Shown: positions 1 through 8,136 of the stretch, piece after piece
How the letters are laid out: the number at the start of each line of letters is the position of its first letter
Position numbering within the stretch: position 1 is the stretch's first letter
Source of the DNA: Butyricicoccus sp. Marseille-Q5471
Lineage (GTDB): Bacteria; Bacillota; Clostridia; Oscillospirales; Butyricicoccaceae
Length of the DNA: 64,000 nucleotides
Direction: 5' to 3'
Assembly: GCF_951230135.1 (NCBI RefSeq)
Contig: NZ_CATNVC010000001.1
Location: 202,746 to 266,745 of the forward strand
Program-made: the position numbers and the translations under genes
The notes under the pieces: model-generated
Told to the model about the DNA's origin: nothing
The model's database searches: none
What the model saw: only the letters and a program-made list of their open reading frames with translations

Positions 1-4
1 TAAT

Positions 5-418
5 ATGAAAAAATTTGTGCAGGAATTCAAGACCTTTGCCCTGCGCGGCAATGTGATGGATATGGCCATCGGCGTGATTATCGGCGGTGCATTCTCCTCC
101 ATCGTCACCTCTTTTACCGAGAACCTGATTTCTCCGATTATCGGCATGCTGGGCGGTGCAAATTTCGACCAGTATTCCGTCACGCTGCTTGGTGCTACTT
201 TCAAATACGGTGCGTTTTTAACGACGGTCGTCAACTTTATTATCATGGCCTTTGTACTGTTCTGCATGATTAAAGTGGTTAACCGCATGACGATGCTAGG
301 CAAAAAGTCCGAACCGGCTGCCGCACCGACCACCAAAACCTGCCCCTATTGCCTGAGCGAAATCAACATCAAAGCAACACGCTGCCCGCACTGCACGTCC
401 GAGCAGCCGACTGAATAA
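5..418 (+). CDS. mscL: Large-conductance mechanosensitive channel MscL
   Basis: Forms the homopentameric membrane pore that opens under hypo-osmotic shock and releases solutes. The 137-residue protein has the MscL amino-terminal signature (FKTFALRGNVMDMAIGVIIG), a first membrane helix at about 15-45, and a second at about 70-95 followed by the basic stretch KVVNRM. The usual C-terminal helical bundle is replaced by a short tail with two CxxC pairs (CPYC and CPHC near residues 113-131), a probable zinc-ribbon extension found in some clostridial MscL proteins. The start sits four bases from the window edge, so its ribosome binding site and promoter cannot be seen. It ends in a strong hairpin shared with the convergent gene. 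Confidence 0.95.
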   Translation: MKKFVQEFKTFALRGNVMDMAIGVIIGGAFSSIVTSFTENLISPIIGMLGGANFDQYSVTLLGATFKYGAFLTTVVNFIIMAFVLFCMIKVVNRMTMLGKKSEPAAAPTTKTCPYCLSEINIKATRCPHCTSEQPTE

Positions 419-420
419 AA

Positions 421-455
421 AAAGAAGCTCTCCTGAACATCAGGAGAGCTTCTTT
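421..455. terminator. Bidirectional terminator between mscL and the TSCPD gene
   Basis: A 14-bp stem (AAGAAGCTCTCCTG with its complement) around loop AACAT, with A-rich sequence before and T-rich sequence after it. It serves both convergent genes. Confidence 0.85.
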
Positions 456-459
456 GCTC

Positions 460-717
460 TCATTCGTCTTGATCAAGTGCAGTGCGTACGGCTGTCGCCA
501 GCTGATCGGAACAGCTGGTGCCGCGCCCGCCGCACGAAATCCCCTTGAAGTACCCTTCGACCTGATCTACGGTCATTCCCTCTACCACTCGGCTGATTGC
601 CTGCAAATTGCCATTGCAGCCGCCGGCAAAGGATACGTTATGCACGGTATCACCCTCGAGATCAAACGAGATCTTCATCGGGCATACGCCGCGCGGTTTA
701 TAGTCATAGTGCTGCAT
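460..717 (-). CDS. TSCPD domain-containing protein (TIGR03905 family)
   Basis: Small 85-residue protein matching the family of stand-alone TSCPD domains, which resemble the C-terminal zinc/nucleic-acid-binding part of some ribonucleotide reductases and LAO/AO-type proteins. Visible features are the amino-terminal Y.P.GVCP segment, the core FAGGCNGNLQAISRVVEGM, and the closing CGGRGTSCSDQLA cysteine motif. It lies five bases downstream of the HAD phosphatase on the same strand and is probably co-transcribed with it. The biochemical role of the stand-alone family is unknown. Confidence 0.85.
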   Translation of the reverse strand: MQHYDYKPRGVCPMKISFDLEGDTVHNVSFAGGCNGNLQAISRVVEGMTVDQVEGYFKGISCGGRGTSCSDQLATAVRTALDQDE

Positions 718-722
718 CTATC

Positions 723-1439
723 TCATCCTCCTGATGCGAGACGGCCGCGTACCTGGGCGGCCACCTGCGCAAACGTCTTTACTTCAGTGTATGCACGGCG
801 ATCCGTCGGCTGCGGCTGATCGTTCCAGTTGAGCCAAATCCCCGGAATGCCGCAGTCGAGTGCGCCCTGCACATCATGTACAAAATTATCGCCCACCATG
901 ACCGCCTCTTCGGGCAGGCAGCCGCATTTTTGCAGCGCTAGCCAGAAAATCTGCGGTGCAGGCTTATCCTGTCCCGCCTGCTCGCTTGAGACCAGATAGT
1001 CCACCTCGTCCGCCAGTCCCAGCAGTTCAAGCTTTTCCATCTGGATGTCCGACAGCATATCGGTCACGACCGCGGTCTTGATGCCCGCCGTGCGCAGTTC
1101 GCGCAGCAGTTCGGGCACGCCCTCGCGCAACTCCATCGTATCGAACACACCCTGCCAGTACGCACGGTGCACGGCGCGCGCATGGCGCACCGCGTTCAGA
1201 CCCAAGCTTTCCAACGCCCCCTGTGCCACAACCACGCGGTCATGGATTGGCGGCTTACCGGGCTGCATCCGTGCAATTTGTGCACGGTAATCGGCAAATG
1301 CCTGTAACATCATCTCTCCCGATACGCCCAACTCGCGTTCGGCATAGGCTGCAATGTACGCGTAACCCTGCCGGTCACACGCCTTGAAGCTGCCGTACAG
1401 CGTATCGTCCAAATCAAAAAATACTGCCTTTAAACTCAT
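723..1439 (-). CDS. HAD-family hydrolase
   Basis: A 238-residue haloacid-dehalogenase-superfamily phosphatase. Motif I is FFDLDDTLYG near the amino terminus (nucleophile and general acid Asp), motif II is the VVTDM segment, motif III Lys is in GQDKPAPQIF, and motif IV is MVGDNFVHD. The helical cap between motifs I and II (about 90 residues) fits the YjjG/L-2-haloacid dehalogenase-like subfamily (HAD-IA). The substrate cannot be read from the sequence; nucleotides or sugar phosphates are typical. It sits between the TIGR01440 and TSCPD genes with gaps under 10 bases, suggesting one operon read leftward. Confidence 0.9.
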   Translation of the reverse strand: MSLKAVFFDLDDTLYGSFKACDRQGYAYIAAYAERELGVSGEMMLQAFADYRAQIARMQPGKPPIHDRVVVAQGALESLGLNAVRHARAVHRAYWQGVFDTMELREGVPELLRELRTAGIKTAVVTDMLSDIQMEKLELLGLADEVDYLVSSEQAGQDKPAPQIFWLALQKCGCLPEEAVMVGDNFVHDVQGALDCGIPGIWLNWNDQPQPTDRRAYTEVKTFAQVAAQVRGRLASGG

Positions 1440-1446
1440 TTTATCC

Positions 1447-2007
1447 TCACATTAATGTTTCATCATAGACCGCACGGCTTCCGCCGACAAACTTCGGTCG
1501 CATCCGCGCACAAATCAGCGTTGCTTCGCCGATTTTTTGATATCCGATGCGCAGCGGTACGACCACCGGATGAATGTGCATGCCAATCAGCGTGCCGCCG
1601 ATGTCCATACCGGCCTTGGCGGACTGCCGCAGTGTCTCGACCGCAACCGGATCGGCAAACCGCCGATAGGCTGTCGTTGCAAACGAACCGCCCGCCTTGG
1701 GTTGCGGGATTGCATTGACCTGATCGAGGCCAAACCGCTCAAACACGGCTCGTTCTACAATCAGTGCGCGATTGAGATGCTCACAGCACTGCGCGGCAAG
1801 GAAAACATTGCGCTCCCGCAGTGTTTGTTCAATGCCCTCAAAGACGGCTTCCGCCACCTCGACGCTCGAATGTGTGCCGATTTTCTCACCGGTGATTTCG
1901 CTCGACGAACAGCCGACAACAAACAAATCGCCCGCACGCAGACCGGCCGCGTCACAGACCTGTGCCGCTGCTGCGGCGCATTGTTCTTTAATCTCAGAAA
2001 GTTCCAT
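1447..2007 (-). CDS. TIGR01440 family protein (DUF436, YwlG-like)
   Basis: Conserved Firmicutes protein of unknown function. The frame is open to 2142, but the start chosen at 2007 has a good binding site (AGGAG about 9 bases upstream) and gives MELSEIKEQC, the usual family beginning, for 186 residues. Family features include FVVGCSSSEITGEKIG, the QCCEHLNRALIVER segment, and DIGGTLIGMHIHPVVVP. It heads the leftward cluster with the HAD and TSCPD genes. Structural relatives suggest an alpha/beta fold, but no activity is established. Confidence 0.88.
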   Translation of the reverse strand: MELSEIKEQCAAAAAQVCDAAGLRAGDLFVVGCSSSEITGEKIGTHSSVEVAEAVFEGIEQTLRERNVFLAAQCCEHLNRALIVERAVFERFGLDQVNAIPQPKAGGSFATTAYRRFADPVAVETLRQSAKAGMDIGGTLIGMHIHPVVVPLRIGYQKIGEATLICARMRPKFVGGSRAVYDETLM

Positions 2008-2237
2008 TCTTCTGCGCTCCTTTTGCTGACTTCTGCGGTGGCAGGCGTATACTTCATACCGCCGCAAACCGTCCTTTTGATGAAACCATGTTCTAACTGC
2101 TGTGACCATTATACCACAGCGGCACGAAAAACTTAATAGCAATCACAGGCGATACGCCGCTGATGGTATAATCATAAAATAAATCGTATAATAGCCACTT
2201 TACGGCTATTATATCACAGCGGCGCCGTTTTGGCACG

Positions 2238-2269
2238 GGGTAACCGCATATTTACCTGCGGCATAGACT
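2238..2269 (+). promoter_or_regulatory. Possible sporulation (SigE-type) promoter of the cotJ operon
   Basis: CATAGACT at 2262-2269 resembles the CATACA-T -10 element of mother-cell sigma-E promoters and lies about 50 bases before cotJA. The -35 match is weak and the spacing uncertain. The 312-base gap from 2008 to 2319 otherwise holds only AT-rich sequence and a small inverted repeat (AATAGCC ... GGCTATT at about 2190-2211). Confidence 0.25.
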
Positions 2270-2319
2270 GGAATGAGGTTCAACCTCAACCAGTAACTAT
2301 CAACAAGGAGCAACCGCCT

Positions 2320-2517
2320 ATGAATATGCAATCCAAAGACATGGGTCAGGCGCTGCCGGCAGACAGCATTGATCCGCGTCTGCTCTCACTCGCGATGGGT
2401 TTTGTGCCCGCGCAGAGCTTTGAGACCCCATATGATCCTTCGCTCGCGCTCGCGCGCGGCACAATCTTCCCTTCGCTTGATAAACCCTTCCTCGGAGAGG
2501 AGGCGCTGCCGCGATGA
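2320..2517 (+). CDS. cotJA: Spore coat-associated protein CotJA
   Basis: First gene of the cotJ operon, a mother-cell-expressed set whose products join the spore coat. The start at 2320 follows AAGGAG at 2305-2310. The 65-residue product has the family pattern LAMGFVPAQSFETPYDPSLALARGTIFPSLDKPF. The longer in-frame extension to 2230 has no binding site and was rejected. It overlaps cotJB by four bases (ATGA), so the two are translationally coupled. Confidence 0.9.
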   Translation: MNMQSKDMGQALPADSIDPRLLSLAMGFVPAQSFETPYDPSLALARGTIFPSLDKPFLGEEALPR

Positions 2518-2771
2518 ACGAACGCGAAAAACTACTCAACCGCGTGCGCATGTATGACCTTGCCTTGGTCGACGTCATTGAATACCTCGACGGCCATCCC
2601 AAGAACAGCGCAGCGCTGGCGTACTATAACAAAATGCGTGAGGCCTTCGACAAGGCTGCGGCCGAATACGAGGACGCCTTCGGTCCGCTGACCGCCCGCG
2701 AAACCGATACGCGAAGCGGTGTGTGGCACTGGATCGACGATCCGTGGCCTTGGGAAGGAGCTGACAACTGA
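2514..2771 (+). CDS. cotJB: Spore coat protein CotJB
   Basis: 85-residue CotJB family protein with the typical LLNRVRMYDLALVDVIEYLD opening and WHWIDDPWPWEG ending. It overlaps cotJA by four bases and its stop overlaps the cotJC start by one base (TGATG), the standard cotJA-B-C arrangement. In Bacillus subtilis the three products depend on one another for assembly into the inner coat; here cotJC is interrupted, so the complex may lack its third partner unless the gene is rebuilt. Confidence 0.9.
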   Translation: MNEREKLLNRVRMYDLALVDVIEYLDGHPKNSAALAYYNKMREAFDKAAAEYEDAFGPLTARETDTRSGVWHWIDDPWPWEGADN

Positions 2772-2862
2772 TGTGGTCGTACGATAAGAGACTTCAATTC
2801 CCCGTTAAAATTAAAAATCCCGATCCGGCAGCTGCAAAGATTGTAATCACGCAGCTTGGTGG
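2771..2862 (+). pseudogene. cotJC: cotJC fragment 1 of 3 (amino terminus)
   Basis: Begins as normal CotJC (MWSYDKRLQFPVKIKNPDP, then AAAKIVITQLGG), the manganese-catalase-like third cotJ protein, and then runs into unrelated sequence. The continuation GPDGEVGAAMRYLNQRY is found at 10170, 7.3 kb away, in the same orientation. Joining the two at the shared GG dinucleotide (2861-2862 with 10170-10171) restores the frame as QLGGPDGE. Within the insertion the frame reads on to a stop at 2986, giving a 71-residue hybrid peptide that is unlikely to be functional. Confidence 0.9.
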
Positions 2863-2881
2863 TGCAAATGGTAAAAGGAGA
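2850..2881 (+). other. Left attachment site (attL) of element A
   Basis: The crossover dinucleotide is inferred as GG at 2861-2862. To its right lies the phage-type arm CAAATGGTAAAAGGAGA (2865-2881), which is the inverted repeat (15 of 17 positions) of the arm TCTCCTTTTGTCATTTG at 10151-10167. Rejoined, the arms lie symmetrically three bases either side of the GG centre, as in LSR attP sites. Confidence 0.85.
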
Positions 2882-3175
2882 TACTTTTCCGGTGCATTTC
2901 ATCCCCGGCAGGCCGCAGCCTTTGGCGGTTGGAGATTGCGGCAAAACCTGCGTCCGAATGAGGTGCGATTTTACGGCAATACTTGATGTATGGCAGGAAC
3001 TTGCAGCGCAATTGCGAAACCCATTTTCTGCAACACACCAAAGTCGCAAAAATACGATGTTTGGTTTGTTAATTTTTCTACAACTTGCCGCTTTACAAGG
3101 CGGCTGATTTACGATATCCTAATAGTATCATATCGCAATTTCAACCCAATTATCATTAAGAGGGAGACACGATCA

Positions 3176-4699
3176 ATGAGAGGCGTAGAGACTCGTATTC
3201 AGGAAATCCGGCATCGGATTTTCACCGAAGTGGCCCGTATGGCCTATGACACCGAGCATCCGGCTGAGAGCCGCATCGAAGCACTTCCTTACGAAATCAT
3301 CCCGGGCGAGGTTGGCAATTTCCGCAATGATATTTTTCTGGAGCGCGCCATTGTGGGCGAGCGACTCCGGCTTGCCATGGGACTGCCCTGCCGCAACGCT
3401 GCGGAGCATGCTCCTCTGTCCGACAACATCACGGCGGCGGACAAGCCCGAAACTTATTATACCCCGCCGCTGATTAATGTGATAAAATTCGCCTGCAACG
3501 GCTGCAAGGAAAATCATGTATTCGTCACCGACGGCTGCCAGGGCTGTTTGGCACACCCCTGTGTTGAGGTCTGCCCCAAGGATGCCATCACGCTTGACCG
3601 TTACAGCGGCCGGTCGCATATCGATCAGGAAAAGTGCATCAAGTGCGGCCGCTGTGTCGATGTGTGCGCGTACCACGCCATCATCCGGCAGGAACGCCCC
3701 TGTGCTGCTGCCTGCGGCATGGACGCCATCCAAAACGACAAGAACGGCAAAGCGCATATCGATTACGATAAGTGTGTGTCCTGCGGCATGTGTCTGGTCA
3801 ACTGTCCCTTTGGCGCAATCGCGGATAAGTCGCAGATTTTTCAGGTCATCCGCGCCATGCAGTCGGGTGAGCGTGTATATGCGGCGGTCGCGCCGGCCTT
3901 CGTCGGCCAGTTTGGCCCCAAGGTGACCCCGGGCAAGCTGCGCGCCGCGATGATGCAGCTCGGCTTTGCCGATATTATCGAGGTTGCGGTCGGCGCAGAC
4001 CTGTGCGCAACGCAGGAAGCCGAGGATTTTGTCAAGGAAGTGCCCGAAAAGCTGCCCTTTATGGCAACCTCCTGTTGTCCCGCCTGGTCGGTGATGGCGA
4101 AAAAGCTGTTCCCCGATTACGCACACTGCGTTTCGATGGCGCTCACGCCCATGACGCTGACCGCACGGCTCATCAAGCGCGAGCATCCCAACGCCAAGGT
4201 GGTCTTCATCGGCCCATGCGCCGCCAAAAAGCTTGAGGCCATGCGCCGGAGCGTGCGCAGCGAAGTGGACTTCGTGCTGACCTTTGAGGAGATGTCGGGC
4301 ATTTTTGCGGCAAGAGATCTTGACCTGACCACCATCGAGGAAGATCCGCACGGCGTCAACGACGCTTCGACCGACGGACGCAATTTCGCGGTTTCCGGCG
4401 GCGTGGCACAGGCGGTTGTCAATGTCATCCGCGACCGCTTCCCCGACCGTGAGATTCAGGTTGCCAGCGCGGAGGGTCTGCGCGAGTGCCGCAAGCTGCT
4501 GACCGCTGCCAAGGCGGGCAAGTATGACGGATACCTGCTGGAAGGCATGGCCTGTCCTGGCGGGTGTGTCGCAGGCGCGGGCACGATGCAGCCGGTCAAA
4601 AAATCGCAGGTGGCTGTTGGTCTTTATGCCAAGCAGGCCGAGCACCGAACCTCGAACGAAACCGAGCATATCAAGGAGCTAGACAAGCTGGTTGACTGA
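3176..4699 (+). CDS. Monomeric [FeFe] hydrogenase (group B type)
   Basis: 507-residue iron-only hydrogenase that would reduce protons or oxidise H2 in the cytoplasm. The start at 3176 has AGGGAG nine bases upstream; a longer frame to 2990 has no site. The amino-terminal half carries ferredoxin-like cysteines: CNGCKENH (about 107), GCQGCLAHPCVEVCP (about 120-134), CIKCGRCVDVC (about 154) and CVSCGMCLVNCP (about 201). The H-cluster motifs are TSCCPAW (about 298), GPCAAKK (about 347) and EGMACPGGC (about 457), the group B variants. Maturases HydE, HydF and HydG are not in the window. It is the first gene of element A. The 290 bases before it hold part of attL and no convincing gene. Confidence 0.9.
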   Translation: MRGVETRIQEIRHRIFTEVARMAYDTEHPAESRIEALPYEIIPGEVGNFRNDIFLERAIVGERLRLAMGLPCRNAAEHAPLSDNITAADKPETYYTPPLINVIKFACNGCKENHVFVTDGCQGCLAHPCVEVCPKDAITLDRYSGRSHIDQEKCIKCGRCVDVCAYHAIIRQERPCAAACGMDAIQNDKNGKAHIDYDKCVSCGMCLVNCPFGAIADKSQIFQVIRAMQSGERVYAAVAPAFVGQFGPKVTPGKLRAAMMQLGFADIIEVAVGADLCATQEAEDFVKEVPEKLPFMATSCCPAWSVMAKKLFPDYAHCVSMALTPMTLTARLIKREHPNAKVVFIGPCAAKKLEAMRRSVRSEVDFVLTFEEMSGIFAARDLDLTTIEEDPHGVNDASTDGRNFAVSGGVAQAVVNVIRDRFPDREIQVASAEGLRECRKLLTAAKAGKYDGYLLEGMACPGGCVAGAGTMQPVKKSQVAVGLYAKQAEHRTSNETEHIKELDKLVD

Positions 4700-4721
4700 T
4701 TCACCCGTTTATCCTGCACGT

Positions 4722-4757
4722 AAAAAGTCCCTGACCAGATTGGTCAGGGACTTTTTT
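4722..4757. terminator. Bidirectional terminator
   Basis: A 14-bp stem (AAAAGTCCCTGACC) with loop AGATT and a T-run on the plus side and A-run on the other, between the convergent hydrogenase and M23 peptidase genes. Confidence 0.9.
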
Positions 4758-4760
4758 GTA

Positions 4761-5876
4761 CTACTGTTGCGGCGATCCGCTTTTCTCCGCCTCGCCGGAC
4801 GGAAGCTGCACGCTGAGGGGTGACAAATCGTGATAGCCGTATACGCGGCTGTAATCCTTTGTTTCCTCATTTTTCACCACTTCGGAACGTTTTCCATCCA
4901 ACAGACGGATGATTTCATATACATTAATCCAAATTTCGCTGTTGCATTCCTTCTGCGACTCATCGAAAATCAGCTGCATGCCAAAATGCAGATGCGGCGT
5001 CTCAATATTGTTCACATTTTCCTCAGTACTGTAGCCCGAACGGCCCAGATAACCGATGACATCGCCCGCAGCCACTGCCGTGCCGACTTCTAAATCCTTT
5101 CGGTACGGGAAATTCTTGCGCAGATGGGCATAGTAGTAGTACCGCTGTCCATCCAGCGAGCGAATGCCGATGCGCCAGCCGCCATACTGGTTCCAACCCA
5201 GCGCCTCAATCACGCCGCTTTCAACCGCGATGATCGGCGTGCCCACCTGCCCCATGAGGTCATTGCCCAGATGGGTACGCTCAAAACCGTAGGAGCGTCG
5301 ATTTCCAAAGTCATCATAGTGGGTATATGGAAAATTTTTCGCAATGGGCGAATACGCCTTGATGCCATAACGTTTTTCCCAGTGCGTTCCCTCCGCGCCC
5401 TCGTTCGGCACCTCCACCTCATATGTGCCGACCAGACCGGACAGCACAGCCGAATAGGCCTGATGATAGTAGGCATAGTATTTTGAGTCCTTTGTCAGCT
5501 CGTCCATAGTCGTGCCGGAGGTTAGGGTTTCGGCAATTTTATCAAGCTGTTTATCCTTGTAACCGCTGAAATCATTCCCGTTCTGCGTCGCCAGATAGGC
5601 GAGCAGTTCGATGAAATTCAGTTTGACCGGCTGCTCCTGCGATTCCACATCCAGTGCGATGGCCTTCTTCATCGCATCACAGGGCACATTGAAATCGACC
5701 CATTTAATCAGGCTGTCCTGCTTAGTACTCTGTTCCGTGCTTTCTGCCGCGGCCGGCACAAACGCATCTTCCGTCATTGATACCCATACTGCCGAAAGCG
5801 CCATGCCAAACGCCAGCACACAGAACCAGAGCAATGTTTTTTTCTTTCCGGATGACAATTTCCTGTACACCCCCAT
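4761..5876 (-). CDS. Membrane-anchored M23 family metallopeptidase
   Basis: 371-residue peptidoglycan endopeptidase-like protein. Residues 13-33 form one hydrophobic helix after a basic start (KKKTLLWF), so the protein is probably anchored outside the cell. A helical middle region (about 50-150) precedes the LytM domain (about 190-325): zinc ligands HLGND (H-x-x-x-D), the YYYAHL strand and the catalytic HLHFGMQ. The domain order resembles clostridial M23 proteins tied to sporulation or cell-wall remodelling. It is convergent with the hydrogenase. Both active-site motifs are intact, unlike the M23 domain of the giant prophage protein. Confidence 0.85.
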   Translation of the reverse strand: MGVYRKLSSGKKKTLLWFCVLAFGMALSAVWVSMTEDAFVPAAAESTEQSTKQDSLIKWVDFNVPCDAMKKAIALDVESQEQPVKLNFIELLAYLATQNGNDFSGYKDKQLDKIAETLTSGTTMDELTKDSKYYAYYHQAYSAVLSGLVGTYEVEVPNEGAEGTHWEKRYGIKAYSPIAKNFPYTHYDDFGNRRSYGFERTHLGNDLMGQVGTPIIAVESGVIEALGWNQYGGWRIGIRSLDGQRYYYYAHLRKNFPYRKDLEVGTAVAAGDVIGYLGRSGYSTEENVNNIETPHLHFGMQLIFDESQKECNSEIWINVYEIIRLLDGKRSEVVKNEETKDYSRVYGYHDLSPLSVQLPSGEAEKSGSPQQ

Positions 5877-5947
5877 TTTGATTGAGTTTCACAGCAGTAG
5901 TATTGCTTGCTGATTTTTTTGTTATCCCAAGAATCATTTTACAGTAG

Positions 5948-5985
5948 AAAAAAGCAGCCCCAACCAAGCGGTTGAGACTGCTTCT
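5948..5985 (-). terminator. Terminator after the element A amidase
   Basis: On the minus strand the stem GCAGTCTCAACC pairs with GGTTGGGGCTGC (two G-U pairs) and is followed by TTTTTT. Confidence 0.8.
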
Positions 5986-5993
5986 GCGGTTTG

Positions 5994-6737
5994 TTACGCC
6001 TGCTCGGCAAGTGCGATATCGGTATAGCGTTTGGCGACAATCATGCAGCGCGCCATATCCTCTGTAATATCCAGACCGCCTGCTCCGACGCCCTTCAGCG
6101 CGCCGCAGTCTACCAGTGCCTGAATCTCCGAACGAAGACCCTCGGGCAGCTCTTCCACCGTGCGGTAACGTTTCATTTCATTCTGCTCCTCTTCTTTCAA
6201 TTCCTTGAATTCAATCCCGAGCGTTTTCAGCACACCCTTTGCATAAGCTCTGCCAAGGGCGTACTGCTTCTCCAGCGTGTTAAACTTGGTGTGATCGGGC
6301 CCATCCACAAAAAAGCCTTCGCACAGCACGGCAGGCGCGATCGTCGACCGCACCCACATAAACGTAGTAGAGGTTTTAATGCCCCGACTGCTCTGTCCGA
6401 TTGCCTTAACCTCGGTTTCGATATGTTCGGCAAGCGTCCGCGCAATTTGGCCGCCGGGATAGATATAAACCTCAAATCCACTGCCGCCGCCCGCGTTGGT
6501 GTGCACTTCGACCGCAAGATCGGGCGCATAGGCATTGCACTCGGCCACCTCCTGCTGGATGGTATCATCCTCATCGGTTTCGCGGCTCATACGCACGGCT
6601 ACATCGTGGCGCTCCAGTTCGTCTCGCAGCGCCTTGGCCACAACGAGATTCACCGTTTTTTCGGTCAGGCCGTTGCCTGCCGCACCGGGATCGCTGCCGC
6701 CGTGACCGACGCCGATAAATACTTTCTTATAGCTCAA
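5994..6737 (-). CDS. N-acetylmuramoyl-L-alanine amidase (Amidase_3)
   Basis: 247-residue zinc amidase that cleaves the muramic acid-L-alanine bond of peptidoglycan. Motifs are GVGHGGSDPGAAG (first zinc His), E33-type glutamate in GLTEKTVN, VEVHTNAG (second His), and a late glutamate in LCEGFFVDG. The most likely start is TTG at 6737, eight bases after GGAGGAGG; the ATG at 6755 overlaps that binding site. The C-terminal 60 residues (after KELKEEEQNE) look like a small helical binding domain of the kind found in phage endolysins. It follows a holin-like gene and parallels the prophage amidase-holin pair at 25.8-27.1 kb. Confidence 0.88.
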   Translation of the reverse strand: MSYKKVFIGVGHGGSDPGAAGNGLTEKTVNLVVAKALRDELERHDVAVRMSRETDEDDTIQQEVAECNAYAPDLAVEVHTNAGGGSGFEVYIYPGGQIARTLAEHIETEVKAIGQSSRGIKTSTTFMWVRSTIAPAVLCEGFFVDGPDHTKFNTLEKQYALGRAYAKGVLKTLGIEFKELKEEEQNEMKRYRTVEELPEGLRSEIQALVDCGALKGVGAGGLDITEDMARCMIVAKRYTDIALAEQA

Positions 6738-6811
6738 CGGTTTGTCCTCCTCCATTCTTTTGGCTCTGCTACATGCTACGCAGTGCAGCGGTTCGGTGTT
6801 CGCGATTTAAT

Positions 6812-7219
6812 TTACCTCTCGTCCTCCTTATCCCGCAGCTGCGCCAGTACGGCGCGCAGAGCCTCGGGATACGGAACGCCCAGGCTGCCCGCGTTTTCCA
6901 AAATGCTCAGTCCTTCGTTTGCCAAATAAAACGCGATGACCGCGCTGCGCATGATCGCGCCACCGCCGAGCACCTGCACATCGAGCACGTTGCCGACGAC
7001 GACGAGCAGCAGCATCAGCACTTTTTTGGCAAGTCCGGCAAAGCCGACCTCGCTCGACAGTGTTTTTTCCCGGCACGCGACCAAAATCCCGGTCAGATAA
7101 TCGACCGCCATAAACGCGAGCAGGGCGAACAGCAATCCGTCCGCCTTGCCAAGCAGCAGTCCTGCGACGCTGCCGACTGCCGCCGCTGCCCATTTAATTG
7201 CAGAGATGATATGTTCCAT
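6812..7219 (-). CDS. Phage holin family protein
   Basis: 135-residue membrane protein of the phage_holin_4/toxin-secretion holin family with three hydrophobic segments (about 8-30, 32-50, 66-85) and the family motifs FMAVDYLTGILVA and NEGLSILENAGSLGVPYP. The start at 7219 follows AGGAAA; an upstream ATG at 7261 lacks a site. In phages such proteins permeabilise the membrane so the amidase can reach the wall. Here holin and amidase are the only phage-type genes of element A besides the integrase. Confidence 0.85.
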   Translation of the reverse strand: MEHIISAIKWAAAAVGSVAGLLLGKADGLLFALLAFMAVDYLTGILVACREKTLSSEVGFAGLAKKVLMLLLVVVGNVLDVQVLGGGAIMRSAVIAFYLANEGLSILENAGSLGVPYPEALRAVLAQLRDKEDER

Positions 7220-7292
7220 TGATTTTCCTTTCCTGACGCGCTTCCCCATCCTCCGGCGCATCCATGTGGAAAATCACCCCCATTCGGTCAAC

Positions 7293-7715
7293 CTATGCAA
7301 TTCGATAGTGCGGTTTTTTTCCGTCAAACCACCAGTAGTGCATATAATCCTCCAGAATGACCGCCGGAGCGCTCAGCAAAAACCACAGGGCCGCATACGG
7401 CACGCATACCTGCCCCCACAGGTTGCACGGCATCCGGCTGTAATCCCAGATTGCCAGGCCGAGCCACCGGTTGAGCACCAGCCCGAGCATCAGCTCAGCG
7501 ATCGTCACAATCAGCGCGCCGAACAGCATTTGCTCTATCAGCGGCGTATCGGCAGGCAGCACTTCGTTGATGATGCCGATGAGGACAAAGCACACGCCGC
7601 CCAACAGGAACATCGTCCAGTGGGAATGACCGCGCCACGCAAATTCAATGCCTAGGTAAATAAGTCCGCCAAGGAGTCCTAACACGCCATGAACGAGAAA
7701 TTTGCGCATTTTCAC
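7293..7715 (-). CDS. PF06541-type membrane protein (putative ABC-transporter type IV permease family)
   Basis: 140 residues with four hydrophobic segments and the conserved signatures ELMLGLVLNRWLGLAIWDYS and WGQVCVPYAALWFLLSAPAV of the family often labelled putative ABC transporter permease, common in Clostridia. No ATPase or binding-protein gene is nearby, and the transporter label is weakly supported in the family as a whole. It is transcribed leftward upstream of the holin gene, possibly as one unit. Confidence 0.75.
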   Translation of the reverse strand: MKMRKFLVHGVLGLLGGLIYLGIEFAWRGHSHWTMFLLGGVCFVLIGIINEVLPADTPLIEQMLFGALIVTIAELMLGLVLNRWLGLAIWDYSRMPCNLWGQVCVPYAALWFLLSAPAVILEDYMHYWWFDGKKPHYRIA

Positions 7716-7883
7716 ACCACCTCCGCCAGATTTTCCGTTCGTGTTCTCATATGGCTACCATATGCCGCCCCTCGTCTCTTATGCGGTGAACGCGGCATAT
7801 TTTGTCCACAGCATGTGGATAAATCCGCTCCGTGCATCATATCCGATGCTTCCTCTCATACTAGCTGCAGGGAGGTGATTGCG

Positions 7884-8042
7884 GTGAAAAAGTATGTTTG
7901 TGAAATATGCCGCTATATTTACGATGAAAAAACCGGTGACCCCCGCCGCGGCGTTGCACCCTCTACCCGCTGGGAGGATGTGCCCGAAGATTGGGACTGT
8001 CCGGTCTGCCACGCCGGAAAAGACCGTTTTCAAAAGCAGTGA
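7884..8042 (+). CDS. Rubredoxin
   Basis: 52-residue iron protein with the two rubredoxin knuckles YVCEICRYIYD and DWDCPVCHAGKDRF, and the linking GDP..GV.P.T.WEDVPEDW segment. The start is GTG at 7884 with GGGAGG upstream; the frame is open to 7689 without further sites. Rubredoxins pass single electrons in anaerobes, commonly to peroxide- or oxygen-detoxifying enzymes. Its presence on the same mobile element as a hydrogenase suggests redox cargo, though no direct partner reductase or rubrerythrin is visible. Confidence 0.93.
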   Translation: MKKYVCEICRYIYDEKTGDPRRGVAPSTRWEDVPEDWDCPVCHAGKDRFQKQ

Positions 8043-8051
8043 TTGCCCGCT

Positions 8052-8080
8052 CCGCCCTTTTTCAAAGGGCGGTTTTGTTT
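8052..8080 (+). terminator. Terminator after rubredoxin
   Basis: Perfect 9-bp stem CCGCCCTTT/AAAGGGCGG with a TTC loop and TTTTGTTTTG tail. Confidence 0.9.
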
Positions 8081-8136
8081 TGCCGCGCATCGTCTAACCG
8101 TTCATCCATCCCGCATACCCTGTATGGGGTGATTTT

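Noticed and set aside
2856-3107. Plus-strand open frame of 83 codons starting at the element A end
   Set aside because: Crosses the attachment arm, lacks a binding site and known similarity; only an outside chance that it is a small element gene.
3173-4669. 498-codon open frame antisense to the hydrogenase
   Set aside because: A shadow of the GC-rich hydrogenase gene; no domain and no binding site, while the plus-strand motifs are unmistakable.
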